DNA of 64,000 bases from Cladorrhinum sp. PSN259. Lineage: Eukaryota > Ascomycota > Sordariomycetes > Sordariales > Podosporaceae. A program made the translations under genes and the position numbers. Location: NCBI GenBank assembly GCA_033725935.1, contig MU867072.1, positions 1 to 64,000 on the forward strand, in the 5' to 3' direction. Shown here piece after piece: positions 33,203 to 45,400 of this stretch. Numbering within the stretch: the stretch's first letter is position 1; every line of letters begins with the position of its first letter. Under the pieces are notes generated by a model. That model searched no databases. It was given only the letters and a program-made list of their open reading frames with translations, and was not told where the DNA came from.

Positions 33203-36200
33203 TTACAACCACAACAACCACCTAACAACACCTACAACTCCCTTTCCCACACCCAAAAATATCCTAGCAATCATAACAAGAAACCAAACCCACCACATGA
33301 AACCCACAAGCGCCCACTCAACTCCCAACCACCCCGCCCTCCTAACCCACCTAAACCTTCGCCTCCTCCTCCTCAACATCTTATCAATAACATCCACCAC
33401 TCTTTTCACTTTAAGTCTCTGTCCCGTCACAAGATCATGATTAGCCTCGTCCGCCTGATCGGTAGCCCGCTGTGTCAGATCCGTCAACTCGCCCGCGAGT
33501 TTAATTCTGAGGTCCTCGACCTTCGTCTCCAGAGCTGGAGCCTTGTCAAACGCAAATTGGTAAGAAACCGCATCGAATTCAGTGGCCGAGGTCTCTATTG
33601 ACCCCCCCAAAGCGCGGGCAGCAAGAGGGTAAACTGTTGTTTGCGAGGTAGGTTGTGCACAGAGACGTATAATATCATTTGGTGGTGGTTTAGGACATGA
33701 AGAAGAGGGAAGGGTTTCCTTTGCGCGACGATCCATTTCCATTGCCTGGATACCCGAGCTGAGGAGAAGTGCACGGAGACGGGCGATATCGCGTTTGGAT
33801 ATTGTGGAGGTTGGGATTGGTGAGAGGCCGCGATTAGCGATGGACCAGTGTCGATTTGAGGAAGTGGATGAAAGCTGTCTAGGCCTGTCAAAGGTGAGTC
33901 TCGTGTCTGTGAGAGAGTCAGGTGGTTGTGGGCCATAATTTTCGGTATCAGATCCGAATAGCCGCCTGTCTACCAGCGGAGGTGGTGATTGACTTGGTGA
34001 AGCATTGTGAACATCAATTCTGGGAGGCTTGAGAAGATCAAACCTCGATGACCGCCGACTCAATGGTTGGGCAGGCGGGTGAACTGTGAGTTTGCCGTCA
34101 GGAGACATGGTATAGGCCGCTGTCGACACAAAATGAGGCAACTCTGGATTGGGTTCCAGCGCCCCTTTCCCGTTCTGTGCCGATGGGTCTCGTCCGTTCC
34201 CGCGCCGTAGAACCCGAGGACCACGGGACCTACCCCTGGTATCATCATCCGAGTCACTAGACGATGTGCTGGAGTCCTGGTCATCGACACCGCCGGACTC
34301 CTTTCGCCAGACGAGGTCACCAAGTTTGGACACGCCACTACGCAGAACCGTATCGATTCGCGGACCACGAAATAGCGATCGAAGACCGCTGCTGACATCC
34401 TCGGCTCGGAGCTTGACGCTCCCGGAACTCTTATGCGACCGGTAAGTCGAGTCCGTACCTCTAGTCACTATCCTACCCAAGGGACTCCTCGACAAACGCC
34501 GATCTGGTGATGATATGGCATTCAAATCCGTCTCCGGTGAGGTAACTTGATTATGAGATGGGGGCGTTGACGAGTCAACATCGTCCCCGCTGGCGTAAGC
34601 GTCGGGCACACGGTCACGCTCACGCTCCTTACTACGTTCCCGGAAAATGTTCTTAACTTTGTTAAGCGGGTTCCGTGATGGCGAACTTGGCCTACTTGAG
34701 AACGGAGACAAGTTCATCCCAATTACAGGAAGCAATCCGCCCTCCCTGGCAGGTCGCATATCTGGTGAATTCGGCTGGGACGATTCATAGTCCACCGAGA
34801 AGCGCCTACCGCGCAACGGGACTTCGAGACTGGCCCGTCCAGAAGACTGCGTAGCTGCAGGGCGCTGCTTCAACGCACTGGTTCTGCCTTCAGGCTCACT
34901 CAGATCAACTCGAGAATCCTTCCTGCGGTGACCGCTAATGCTGTTCACATCTGGGGAAGTATGCTGCAGGTCTCGCTCGGGCGTCATCGGATTGATGCTC
35001 GCAAACTTCATACGTAGCGCTGCGTGATCGTAAGGCTGCTGCTCATCAAGATCCCTCTGCTCTTTTGCAATCATCTCTTCCATCTGTTTCTCTAGAACAG
35101 ACCTCAGCCGCCGTCGACGATCACTATCAGTATCTGATGACTCTGAAAGAGAGCCGCGATTAATGCGCAGAAAGTCACGATTCGTAACAGTACTACTATG
35201 TCGGTTGTGCCCAGAACCCTTGAGAGCACGGAACTTCTGCTGGGCGCGGTCTTTGGCGGAACTAAGAACATTATCTTGTTCTGGTTTCGAAGGTTGGGTG
35301 TCTGCCTGTCCCTTATCACTGAGCACGAGACCTTCTGATGAGTCCCTATTTGAGCCAGGGGTGGTCATTCGCGGCGCGCCATCTCGGGACAGTGGTTGAG
35401 TGGAATCGGAACCTTGAGGGAAAACGCGCCTCCAATGTCGATCCTCTATCAGCTTCTTGTTGCCGTCCAATTCTAACCAGTAGATATCTGCTATCATATC
35501 CGCTGGATCGATCTCCCAGTCGACCCGTGGGCGCTTCGGCTTCGCCGTGGCAACCGTGGCCCTCGAGCTGTTTGAGGGAGGTGAACTCTGTAGCGCAGAT
35601 GTTGCACCGGGAAAAGGAGGCAACGCCGGGTTTCCGGGCGTCCGAGATTGACCAGTTGCCACCCACTTGGCCACCTCGTCAACCCAGTCAGAGACTTTGA
35701 TGACCTCGTTGAACCCCTGTCCTGCTCCATCAACCGCTTTCCTTTCGCGAGCCCGCACTTTTCGATTCCGTATATACTGTAGTGGATTGTATGGACGCCC
35801 GACCTTGGTTTTGTCTGAATCATTAGTAGAGATCCTGAACACCTGGACCGAGCCATTTGGTGTCCCCGGGGGACTTGCCGCCAAGGCCTTGTTTGTCCGG
35901 GAGATTTCCAGTGGCGGCAAGAACTCCAAAACCCGCCTATATTGTGCCATTAATTCGAGATATTCTTTGGCCTTTTGTGCTCTGGCCAAGGTAGACTGGG
36001 AGAAGTGGTAACGATAACTTCCGTCAGGTTCGAAAGCTGGTTGTAGAGGGCTGAATAACCTTCCAGCTGTTACTCTTGATGGTCGGTCCGGTTTCGGCGA
36101 TATTGTTCTCGACATCCTCCGTTGCTGCTGTAGGTGTTGCCTCAAGCTTCCTCCAGTAGCGCTATCCGATAAAGGTGCCAGTTTCGGTGGCGTAGCTTGT

Positions 36201-36835
36201 GCAATATTCCTCCGAGATGCGAGACGCCTTGATTCACTCAGATTTAGGGCCATATTGACGATCTGCGCCGATTCCATATCCAGTTGGGTGGTGCTAGACG
36301 GTGGAGATGAGCCAACAGCAGTATCCCCAGCAAGGGAGTCATGCTCTCGCCTTGTCATCGTCGAGGGTGCGGTAGCCGGCCCACCATGGTCGCTGGCTCC
36401 CGATGCGTAGCCCACACCCAAACCAGGGACCTGGGAACCGCTCGAGTATGCCCTTGGATATGATCTCTCATGTACATTTTGTGTGATTCTTGATTTGTAT
36501 GGATCTAGTGATTTGCGGTGTGAATGGCGCCGCTCGGGATGCTGCGTGTCGCGATCTCGAAGTTGGGCGTGAGTGTTCGAGAGCGGATCGTTCAGAAGAA
36601 ATGCACCGCTAGACCTGTGCTTATTGGGACGATGGGAATTCAGTGAGCGACGCTTCTCGAGGTGGTTTCGGTTCGGTATTCGCAGGGATGATGAGGGCTT
36701 GAGGTGATGGTCAACGCTGTCGGTGCCCAAGTAGCTGCTCTCGACGCTGTCAGACTGGTCGTACCCATTGTTTGCGGCGCGCGGTGAACGAAGGTGTGAT
36801 GAAGATGGGGTGACATCTTGCGCCTGGTCCGTCAT
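33203..36835 (-). CDS. Large fungal protein with a C-terminal membrane tail, possibly MTC4-like
   Basis: A single frame of 1210 aa. Most of it is Ser/Arg/Pro-rich and probably disordered. A conserved-looking core at about residues 275-480 has AKEYLELMAQYRRVLEFLPPL, then NPLQYIRNRKVRARERK and WEIDPADMIADIYWLELDGN. A helical block near 1110-1165 (KVEDLRIKLAGELTDLTQRA) precedes a very basic MLRRRRRRFR stretch. The last 45 residues contain one or two hydrophobic helices rich in Trp, so the protein is probably tail-anchored. The core reminds me of the fungal proteins annotated as maintenance of telomere capping protein 4, but I cannot confirm this by eye. The start is the first Met after stops. 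No intron is needed. Confidence 0.78.
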   Translation of the reverse strand: MTDQAQDVTPSSSHLRSPRAANNGYDQSDSVESSYLGTDSVDHHLKPSSSLRIPNRNHLEKRRSLNSHRPNKHRSSGAFLLNDPLSNTHAQLRDRDTQHPERRHSHRKSLDPYKSRITQNVHERSYPRAYSSGSQVPGLGVGYASGASDHGGPATAPSTMTRREHDSLAGDTAVGSSPPSSTTQLDMESAQIVNMALNLSESRRLASRRNIAQATPPKLAPLSDSATGGSLRQHLQQQRRMSRTISPKPDRPSRVTAGRLFSPLQPAFEPDGSYRYHFSQSTLARAQKAKEYLELMAQYRRVLEFLPPLEISRTNKALAASPPGTPNGSVQVFRISTNDSDKTKVGRPYNPLQYIRNRKVRARERKAVDGAGQGFNEVIKVSDWVDEVAKWVATGQSRTPGNPALPPFPGATSALQSSPPSNSSRATVATAKPKRPRVDWEIDPADMIADIYWLELDGNKKLIEDRHWRRVFPQGSDSTQPLSRDGAPRMTTPGSNRDSSEGLVLSDKGQADTQPSKPEQDNVLSSAKDRAQQKFRALKGSGHNRHSSTVTNRDFLRINRGSLSESSDTDSDRRRRLRSVLEKQMEEMIAKEQRDLDEQQPYDHAALRMKFASINPMTPERDLQHTSPDVNSISGHRRKDSRVDLSEPEGRTSALKQRPAATQSSGRASLEVPLRGRRFSVDYESSQPNSPDMRPAREGGLLPVIGMNLSPFSSRPSSPSRNPLNKVKNIFRERSKERERDRVPDAYASGDDVDSSTPPSHNQVTSPETDLNAISSPDRRLSRSPLGRIVTRGTDSTYRSHKSSGSVKLRAEDVSSGLRSLFRGPRIDTVLRSGVSKLGDLVWRKESGGVDDQDSSTSSSDSDDDTRGRSRGPRVLRRGNGRDPSAQNGKGALEPNPELPHFVSTAAYTMSPDGKLTVHPPAQPLSRRSSRFDLLKPPRIDVHNASPSQSPPPLVDRRLFGSDTENYGPQPPDSLTDTRLTFDRPRQLSSTSSNRHWSIANRGLSPIPTSTISKRDIARLRALLLSSGIQAMEMDRRAKETLPSSSCPKPPPNDIIRLCAQPTSQTTVYPLAARALGGSIETSATEFDAVSYQFAFDKAPALETKVEDLRIKLAGELTDLTQRATDQADEANHDLVTGQRLKVKRVVDVIDKMLRRRRRRFRWVRRAGWLGVEWALVGFMWWVWFLVMIARIFLGVGKGVVGVVRWLLWL

Positions 36836-37819
36836 TTCGGTTCGTTGGCGATGGTGGTGGTGATTCGTTACTCATGAACGGGATCCTCCCCCCAAGGAGA
36901 ACCTGCAAGGGATTCCAAATCAGAGATGCTTGATATGGCGATGCATTGTTATTTCGTGATGGCATGTGAACGAGGTTTTCCGGCAGAGAAGGGTGTGTCG
37001 TTTGCAGTCTTCCTATTCGTCAGTCGTCAGGGCGTCCCAACAGTTCGACGTTCGGTTGACGTTGCCGTAACCTTGGCCTAGAGCTCAGGATCCCGTGTTA
37101 CTCTGGCAGCGCAAATTGGCAGGGGAATCCCGTTGGAAGCTGGCGCCACATGACAGGGGATTAGGCCCACTGTTACCCGCCTGAAAGGAGCAGGAGATCC
37201 GCAGTGCCAACGCTAGCTATTTCACGTGGCATGGATCCCGTCCTTCTGCATCTCCTCAGCATGACATTTGTAATGGAACCTCTGCAGGATGGTTAAGCTT
37301 TAAATCGGACGGCAGTTGGAGTATATGTAGTAAAACCGCATGATGTTTATCTTCCAAGACTTTCTTGATGATATATCTTCTCATCCCACTCAAATACCAT
37401 CGAGATCATTTTGATTGGCTTTCGATGACGCAGAGCCAGGAACTGTCTTTGTCTTGCCCTTTTCTGGCAGACCCGAAGAAGGCATTTACCGAAGCTTTCG
37501 CCATCAGACAAGGCTCTCGAAGTCACTCCCACTACCCACAAGAACGCCCTGTAGGCCTCTTAACGGCAGAAATGTACTTTTCATCCAAAATTCCCGACCT
37601 GGTAGTCTAGGCAGCAACAGCCCGCCAGGTCTGTTGGCCGGTATAGACTGGAAGACGATGTTAGAGCCATACAAACCGGGCGAGGATAAGAATGCCGTCG
37701 TCCTGCATACCCCGCAATGAAGGACTGATGTCCAATTTCCTCTCCCTATCCCAAGCATTTCGATTCAATCAAAAGACTTGTCTCGATTCTCAACCTTGTA
37801 ACTATATGAAACTAGAGCC
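36836..37819. other. Divergent promoter gap
   Basis: Upstream DNA of the 1210-aa gene (minus) and of the J-domain gene (plus). Open frames are short and mutually overlapping. Nothing further is recognised. Confidence 0.6.
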
Positions 37820-38718
37820 ATGGAAACCCTTGAACAACCAGAAATAAGGGACTACTATGCCGACCTGGGTAGTCTACCACAGTCAGCTACGCCGGCGGAT
37901 ATCAAGGCTGCCTGGTTCAAGCTGGCAAAGCAGCATCATCCAGATAAGAAGGCTTTGGGGCAGGTCACTGATGCTAATGAGTTCAGGAGGGTAAGTAGGC
38001 TTTTGATCTTGGGATTTCAATGCCTTGGGTATATCAGACAGGTGGTCAAGTGTAAAACCAGATACAGAGAGTGGCCTTTCAAAGAAACCAAAATATGCCA
38101 ATCACCTCTGTCTACATGGTCGTCCTATGCCCTCCCTCCGATGATACTAAACCTTCTCTCCAGATCCGCGAAGCATACGACGTCCTCCGCAACCCCTCCA
38201 CCCGCACCAAATACGACGCCCAGTACCCCAAAGTTAAATCCCTCTGGACGCTATACCACACCCAAATAGCAAGACGCCGCAAATTAGAAGCTCAAATCCA
38301 AGCCGAAGCCGCCTCCCGTAGAAAACAAGCAGCAGCAGCGGCGGCAAAAGCAAAAACAGAAGCAGAAGCCCAAAACCAAGCCAAACTCCAAGAAGCCCGT
38401 CGCCTCGAAAAAACCCGGCTAGCAGAAATCCGCTCCCAGGAAGCAGCCCGTCGCCTTCATCATCTGGAACGCCAAAAGGCAGCAAAAGACCGGTCACGTC
38501 TTGAACAATTAAAATCTGCAGAAATACTAAGCACATTTCTACAAGAAGAGACTAGGACACAACTCTGGGAGGATGAGATGAAGAGACGAAAAGAAGAGTT
38601 CGGAACGGTCAAGAGGGAGTTTGAGGTCAGGGTGTGGTTGTCAACCAAGAACAACAAAGAGATAAACAAGGAAAATATGGTGAGGGAGTGGTTATTAAAT
38701 GGGAAGCTAACTGTCTAG
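37820..38718 (+). CDS. J-domain (DnaJ/Hsp40) co-chaperone
   Basis: Two exons, 37820-37990 and 38164-38718, give 241 aa. The GTAAGT donor and the CTCTCCAG acceptor join FRR to IREAYDVLRNPSTRTKYD in phase 0. Residues about 10-80 form a J domain: DYYADLGSLPQSATPADIKA, the invariant HPD at 40-42 followed by KK, and the helix IV region. HPD stimulates the ATPase of Hsp70. The rest is a long charged helix rich in Ala, Glu, Lys and Arg (about 95-200), predicted coiled coil, with no zinc-finger or C-terminal peptide-binding domain, so it is a class C J protein. The C-terminus is MVREWLLNGKLTV. The client and location are not evident. The intron splits the J domain after helix II-III. Confidence 0.88.
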
Positions 38719-39069
38719 GCAGATAGAACAAGAAGGGATAAATATAACTTCTTGTCGAAGCTTTTTCGTGTATGATAAATCAATAGTGGATGTGTATCCA
38801 GCAATTACGTGCATGAATATATATGCACACTGTTCACTTTCAGCCAAGAGGAGCTCCAGTTCAAGTAAAAAACGACATAAGCTATTTGTATTTAACCAAA
38901 TCCCAAACTTAAAGTCATGGAATACCGCTGCTGCAAAACTCGAATCGCACTCCCCAACAAGGATCTTAACAAGGTACCCCCTCCGATGAAGATATGATTT
39001 CCATAAACCTGAAGAAAGGCACCCAAAAACACCATAACACAAACTCTCTCATCACCTCAGCGACTCAGT
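38719..39069. other. Convergent 3' gap
   Basis: About 350 bp shared by the 3' ends of the J-domain gene and the UPF0183 gene. It is A/T-rich, with no gene signal. Confidence 0.65.
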
Positions 39070-40605
39070 TTAATACACAGTAACAGCACTGACAAACCCG
39101 TTCTTGAGAACCTCAAACACAATACCAGGAAATCCATACAAGTTAGTCGTGGAATCCTCAGAACCGTCATATTTCTTCTTCCCGAGATGTTGGGGATTGC
39201 CACCTCTAGTGGTACTATCCTCCCAGCCACCAAGCATCTCAATGCTGCTCCCTGGGCTATCGCCCCAGCCTCTGTTCAGGGCCATACCCCGCTGTTTCTG
39301 CTGGGCATCACTTTCAGAAGCGTATACAGACTTCCACTCCTCTCGCAGTTGATCTTGAATCTCGGGGAATGCAGTTTCCGAAGTAGCCATGCTACTGCCG
39401 TCGTCAGATGGCGGCAAGTAAGCAATCTCCCAGCGACAGCGCCGGTATCGGTTGAACGGATAAGATCCAGGCACATTTCCGTGTAAAATAATCTTTGTGG
39501 CAACGAGACGATCGGCGGATCCACACCTGAAAGGAGGCCCCGGCACGGCCTGGTCTCCAGTTTGGGATGGCGGTGGTTCCGAAGTTTCTGTCCGGGTTGC
39601 GATCAGGATATCAAAGCCCTGGTGGAAATAGTTGAAGAACCTCTCTTCCGTGGCGTACTCGCTGTCCTCAATGGCTTCCTCTCTACTCGAGTCATCTGAT
39701 GCAGGGTGGGATGAGAGGTCAGTATCCGTGAGGTCATCTTGCCTGATATCACTGCCTTGGGGCCCGTTCAGGTTGTTACTATCAGTCCTGTTTCTGTGGA
39801 TGCCCATGCGCTGGTCGTTTTTGTAGTAAATCGCATCGGGCGGTCCCAACTCATGGATCAGTTGCTGCGGCGTGGTCTCGCCCAAGAAGATCCAAAAGTG
39901 ATTCTTAGTCCATTTACGGAAAAGCTGCACCTTTCCCCCGCCGTGTATTTTGACCAAGGATACCTCGTCAGCAGAAGCGTCCTTAGTCTTTGCCAGCGGC
40001 GGGTGCGTCCTGATGCTCGGCAGCACCTCAGTCCATAATGTTTTGCAGGATTTGGCCCAGGACTCCCCGCTGAATATTGCCATCGAGCTCGCTACTGCAG
40101 TTGCAGGAATTAGTGAGATGATGTCCTTTGTCGGAGAGTAGTCGGTGTCCATCATCGGGAAAGTGAAGGCAACCCCGGGATATGACAGGATGTAAACCTT
40201 CGAGTTTTGGATATATTCCCCTGCATAAGTAGGACCCAAAAAGCGTTGGTATATGTGTTTAAAGGTTGGGCCAGTGACCTCATCGGCAGATTCGGGTCGG
40301 ACGAGGTCGCGCTCCTTATCGTTACCTTGCTTGATGTAGACGTGGTTCTTTGTGAAGTCGAGGATCTCTATCAAGCGGAGTCGCTGTTCGGGACCGTCAA
40401 ATCGGAATCGAATTCCATTCCCGGGCAGCTCAACGTTAGTTTCGTTCTTGAATGGTTGTTTCGAGGCAAACTTGAGCTCGATTCTTGGGAACTTGGTGGG
40501 TTCGGACTTGATCCGTGTTAAAACGTCGTGTAATGATGTGCCCAGTGCAAAGTAGCCAAGGCCCCGACCAGGGTATAGCTGGGCCGAGTATGAAGGCGGA
40601 GACAT
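39070..40605 (-). CDS. UPF0183 / PHAF1 (C16orf70-like) protein
   Basis: An intronless frame of 511 aa. It opens YPGRGLGYFALGTSLHDVLTRI, the glycine-rich start typical of UPF0183. The family core continues with IRFRFDGPEQRLRLIEI, FLGPTYAGEY, YPGVAFTFP, the HELGPPDAIYYKNDQRM segment, NYFHQGFDILIATRT, TKIILHGNVPGSYPFNRYRRC, and a C-terminal YGFPGIVFEVLKNGFVSAVTVY. Acidic Ser/Asp/Glu-rich insertions (about residues 275-315) and a low-complexity stretch near 430-490 are fungal additions. The animal homologue (PHAF1) acts in phagophore or autophagosome assembly. Whether the fungal protein does the same is inference. Family assignment is firm. Confidence 0.9.
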   Translation of the reverse strand: MSPPSYSAQLYPGRGLGYFALGTSLHDVLTRIKSEPTKFPRIELKFASKQPFKNETNVELPGNGIRFRFDGPEQRLRLIEILDFTKNHVYIKQGNDKERDLVRPESADEVTGPTFKHIYQRFLGPTYAGEYIQNSKVYILSYPGVAFTFPMMDTDYSPTKDIISLIPATAVASSMAIFSGESWAKSCKTLWTEVLPSIRTHPPLAKTKDASADEVSLVKIHGGGKVQLFRKWTKNHFWIFLGETTPQQLIHELGPPDAIYYKNDQRMGIHRNRTDSNNLNGPQGSDIRQDDLTDTDLSSHPASDDSSREEAIEDSEYATEERFFNYFHQGFDILIATRTETSEPPPSQTGDQAVPGPPFRCGSADRLVATKIILHGNVPGSYPFNRYRRCRWEIAYLPPSDDGSSMATSETAFPEIQDQLREEWKSVYASESDAQQKQRGMALNRGWGDSPGSSIEMLGGWEDSTTRGGNPQHLGKKKYDGSEDSTTNLYGFPGIVFEVLKNGFVSAVTVY

Positions 40606-42446
40606 TGTTGCTGTGTAGCCAGTGCAACAGCGAGGTTGAGATCAAACGAATCAATCGACCAAGACGCGGTGTCTGTCGGTTGGCACGAGGTTGTTTCGAT
40701 CGCGTCGGGAGATATCGGTAACAGGGAAGACTAACTAAAATGGTAGAAATCCGTGGTTCTATTGAACCCTAAAAGAGTAACACAAAAGTATAAGCTCGAT
40801 AATATTCAACCAAAAAGCCACTTCGATCGTCTTGGGATGCCTGGTGGAAAGTTGAAGACCTGTGAGCCCCTCGTGATCCCGGCAGCTGAGCACTGGCAGG
40901 TGCATGACAAGTCATCAGGGTGCTTGTCTTGTCTGCCTTATCGGTACGTCATCCCGGCAGGCACAGGGTGCTGTGGAGGGGCAGAAGTGGGGTTGTCTCC
41001 AGCTGTCACTGCTCCGAAGTGGGGTTTCATTTACAACCCTACTTTTAGAAAGTACACTCCAATTTAGATTCTAAATGATATCAACCTCGAAGCTTTTGCT
41101 CCATTACAAAGCGATGTGTCTGATGTATGCCAAATGATGCCGACCCGTCGATAGTATTCCTTCAGACCAACGACAAGTTGCAGGGCCAGCATTGCCTTGG
41201 AATTGTGTCCCTGAACTAACACGCAAAATAGAGTTTCCCTGTGGCGTATCTCTCCGTTTTGGTTGTTCTTCCGCAATGTTATGTAGCGTGTATCTCCTGC
41301 TTGGTGTTCAGCGGTTTTTCACAAGCTTTGGAAGGGCGCTCGATAAATCCAGCAGCCCCTTCGGTAGCCGTGCAGGAACCTGTAAACCCTCGGGATCTTG
41401 ATCACATGCTCGAAGCCACCCCTCCAGAATCGTGGTAACAGAGTGTACATCGAGACCTTCTAGAATGCGAGGCGCAGAGCCGAAAGCACTGTGAACGCTT
41501 GGTCGCGTATCTCCTTGGCTCTTGTCAGGCACTGCCGCAAGAAACCAGGGGTCGTCAACAAACCTTTGTGAGTGTAGCACTCCAATCGAGGCAGAGACAG
41601 GGGCGTGAATGGAGTTTTGAGTTTGAAGCTGAACATCATAGACAGTGTTCTTCCTGGACTCAACTCAATACAAAGTGCGTGCTTGGCTTCGGCTTCTCTG
41701 AGCCAAGGTGCCTAGAATTTGGAGATGCCTTTAAGCAGTATAAGACAGAACTTGCAGTTTGCCTTTCCAGTCTCTTCCATCTGGTCGTGCTTTTACAGAT
41801 CTGTACCGAGGGAAGGGAGGGGGACAGCCGGGGCCGCCAGGCCTGTCTATTTTATAGTTGTCAAACCCGTCGTATTCGAGATTGTTTCATGACGGGCAGA
41901 TCTTGATTTCTGGGCAAGCTCCATGGACTTGAGTAAGGGAATCGTGCACCACAGATGATGTGCTGTTTCCAACCCCTCCTGTGACCGAGAGATAATGGGA
42001 GCAATACGGCGTATTAAGAGACATCAGAGCTTTCAGGGAATTGAGAACATGATTACATTTCACCTACTTTTGTGCAGTGAGAATATCGACTAGTGGAAAA
42101 TTGAATGCTCTGAAGATGACCTGAAGATGTTGGACGGGACGTGGAGTTGAGGAGGGGTGAAGTGGGTCAATCCATCAACAGCCAATAAAGGTGGACCACG
42201 CCGTTGCTACGGCAATTGCATGCTCACTGTTTATGTCGCGCCTGCCACCTTGCTCAGGTCCCCACTTTGGACATGCCATTTTTGCGATACAGCGGACCAC
42301 ACCCTACCTGCCTGCCGTAACAGAGGTACCAAGCCAATCGACCTAGCTTCAGAGACTCGGCAACAGCCCTTTTCCACATCAACACTTTAGCTTCGAAATA
42401 AATCATACAATAGTCTTCTCGACCAAACAGACGCGACAAGCTCCGA
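40606..42446. other. Divergent promoter gap upstream of kinesin-5
   Basis: About 1.8 kb between two divergent genes. Overlapping short frames on both strands (longest 135 codons at 41499-41906) show no domain. I see no RNA gene. Confidence 0.6.
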
Positions 42447-45400
42447 ATGGAGCGAAGAAACACGTCAATGGCGCCCCCTTCAAGGGTCGCCGCTGGCGGC
42501 AGATCGAGTATTCGGCCACCAACACGAACAGGGTCCGCTGCTACCAGACCTGCAGCCTCGAGGAACGCGTCGGCAATATCACGACTCACGAGAGCACCAT
42601 CACCAGCCGAGTCCCTGATGTCTGTCGCGACTTCAGCAACCACAGGCGCCAAGCGCAAGGAACGCGATTTTGACCCCGACGAGGGTGAAGCTACCAACAT
42701 CAACGTCGTCGTGCGGTGTCGCGGGCGCAACGAAAGAGAGGTCAAGGAAAACAGCGCCGTGGTGGTGTCGACAGAGGCGACGAGGGGCAAGATCGTCGAG
42801 TTGTCAATGGGACCCAATTCTGTCAGCAACAAAACATACAATTTCGATCACGTATTCTCCCAAGCTGCCGACCAGCTCATGGTGTTTGAGGATGTAGTAA
42901 AGCCAATGTTGGACGAGGTAATAAGTCTCACGCCTGTTCATGGAGTAAACTCACTGACAATTGGCAGATGCTTGCCGGGTATAACTGCACCATATTTGCT
43001 TACGGCCAAACCGGTACGGGAAAAACGTACACCATGTCGGGTGATCTGACTGAAACAATGGGCATGCTATCCGATAATGCCGGTATCATCCCTCGAGTCC
43101 TTCAGGCTCTGTTTGCGAAGCTCGAACTTGACGACAAGGACCACTGTGTACGCTGTTCCTTTATTGAACTTTACAACGAAGAGCTCAGGGATTTGCTTGC
43201 GAGCGACGAGAATACGAAACTCAAGATCTACGACGATACTTCCAAAAGGGGCCACTCGACAACAATGGTTCAGGGAATGGAGGAGAGACATATTCTTAAT
43301 GCGACCATGGGATTAAAATGGCTCCAAGAAGGCAGCTTGAAGCGCCAGGTCGCGGCCACCAAATGCAACGATCTCAGTAGCAGAAGTCATACCGTTTTTA
43401 CAATCACTCTTTACGTCAAGCGAGCGACAAACAATGGGGAGGATTTCCTAATGGCGGGCAAGCTGAACCTGGTCGATCTTGCTGGTAGCGAGAATATTCA
43501 ACGTTCAGGGGCCGAGAACAAGCGCGCTGCTGAGGCAGGCTTGATCAACAAGAGTTTGCTCACCCTTGGTCGAGTCATTAATGCTCTCACAGACCGCAGC
43601 CCTCACATTCCATACAGAGAGTCAAAGCTCACCCGTCTGTTGCAGGACTCATTAGGAGGACGGACGAAAACATGCATAATCGCCACAGTATCACCAGCAA
43701 AGGTCAACCTCGAAGAGACGATATCAACATTAGATTATGCGTTCCGTGCGAAGAACATTCGAAATAAACCACAGCTAAACGCCTTGATCAACAAAAAGAC
43801 ACTGCTGCGAGACTTCACAAGCGAGATCGAAAGGTTAAAGGGCGAACTCATTGCTACAAGGCAGCGCAATGGTGTATATATGTCGAATGATGCATACGAA
43901 GAGCTCACTGTTCAAAATGAATCCCGCAGAATATTGACGGAGGAGCAAGCGGCCAAGCTTGAAACATTGGAAAACAACCTCCGTAACAAAGTTCAGGAGC
44001 TTTTTGCTTTGACATCGAGTTTCTATGGATTGAAGAAGGAGCACGAGGGCACGCGATTACAGCTCGACGAAACTAAGGGTATTTTGGATCAAACTGAAAT
44101 TGTGTTGGCGGCAACGAAAAAGTCATTGACTGAGGAGACACATATTCGTAAAGCGCATCAGGAAACGGAGCAGAAGTTGACCACTATTGGAGGCGAGCTT
44201 CTTAATACACTTGGGAGGACCATCAACGATGTCGATGGGCTTCACGAAAAGAACAGACGCAAGTCGGACCTACATAACCTCAACCGGAGTACTTGGAGCA
44301 TGTCCCAAGGGCACGTCACCAGCATAACCGAGCTTGTCGAGGGGAGGATAGAGGAGTTTCGAAAAGGGCAAGAAGAGCATATCTCGAACATTTCAGACCG
44401 CATGCAAGGTTTTGTTCGGGAAGAATTGGAGAAGCTGACCTCAACACAAAATTTCCTTGACGAGAACTTGGCACTGTTTACCAAGTCCAAGGGGCAACTA
44501 TTGCTACGGAAACAGGAGTCTAAAGAAGAAATGGATGAGGTGCTGGAAGAGATCAAGGTGGTGCGCGATACCGTGAAGCAGCGGGTTGGCGAAAGCCTGC
44601 AGGCTATTGCTGGAGCGGCGGAGAGGATCGCGGGTGATGTGCTGAGCGAGCTGAGTACCTTCCACGGCCACCTACACACATCCTACAGTTCTCTTGGGAA
44701 AGACTTCAAGTCCATCTTCGAGGAGTTGCTGCGAAACATCAGCGCACAAAAGGCAGAGTCTGATAGGCTCAGACAAGAGCTTGAGGCGGCAACCCAAACA
44801 ATCGTCGACAACAACGAGTCCGTCTCCGACAGAATTCAAGAAGTGCTGGAGGAGGAACGAAGACAGGCGGCTGCTGAACGTCAAACCCTCCTTTCGCAAA
44901 TCACTAAGCTCGTCAACTCACAGGCAGAACTGCAAGAGTCTCGTCTGGCTGGCAAGGCAACGCTGATTCAAGAGAGCATTCTTGACTCGAACAAGTCTTT
45001 TAAGGGCAGTGTTGCTGGTTACAGAGAGGGCATGAATGCATGGAATGCCAAGGATAGCCAGCTACTTGAGGAGGTCTCGCAGTCAAGAGATACACTCAAG
45101 GCCAGGCTCAAGGACGACTGGACCGTAAGTGCCATGAATATCCTCACTCAAATAACGTTTGCTAACAATTCCCAGGCCGCAAGTAAATACAGCACCTCAA
45201 TCCAACATACCACAAAATCAGTTCACGCCGAGACCGTACGAGTGGTAGACGAACAAATGCAAGACCTAGATGTACAAATGCGCGACCTAGACGACTTTGT
45301 AACAAGCGCAAAGTCATACAACGCCGAGCACCACGAGCAACACCGCGAAGCCGTCTCTAACCTCGACTCTACCGTTCAGAAATCATTCAGAGACATCTCA

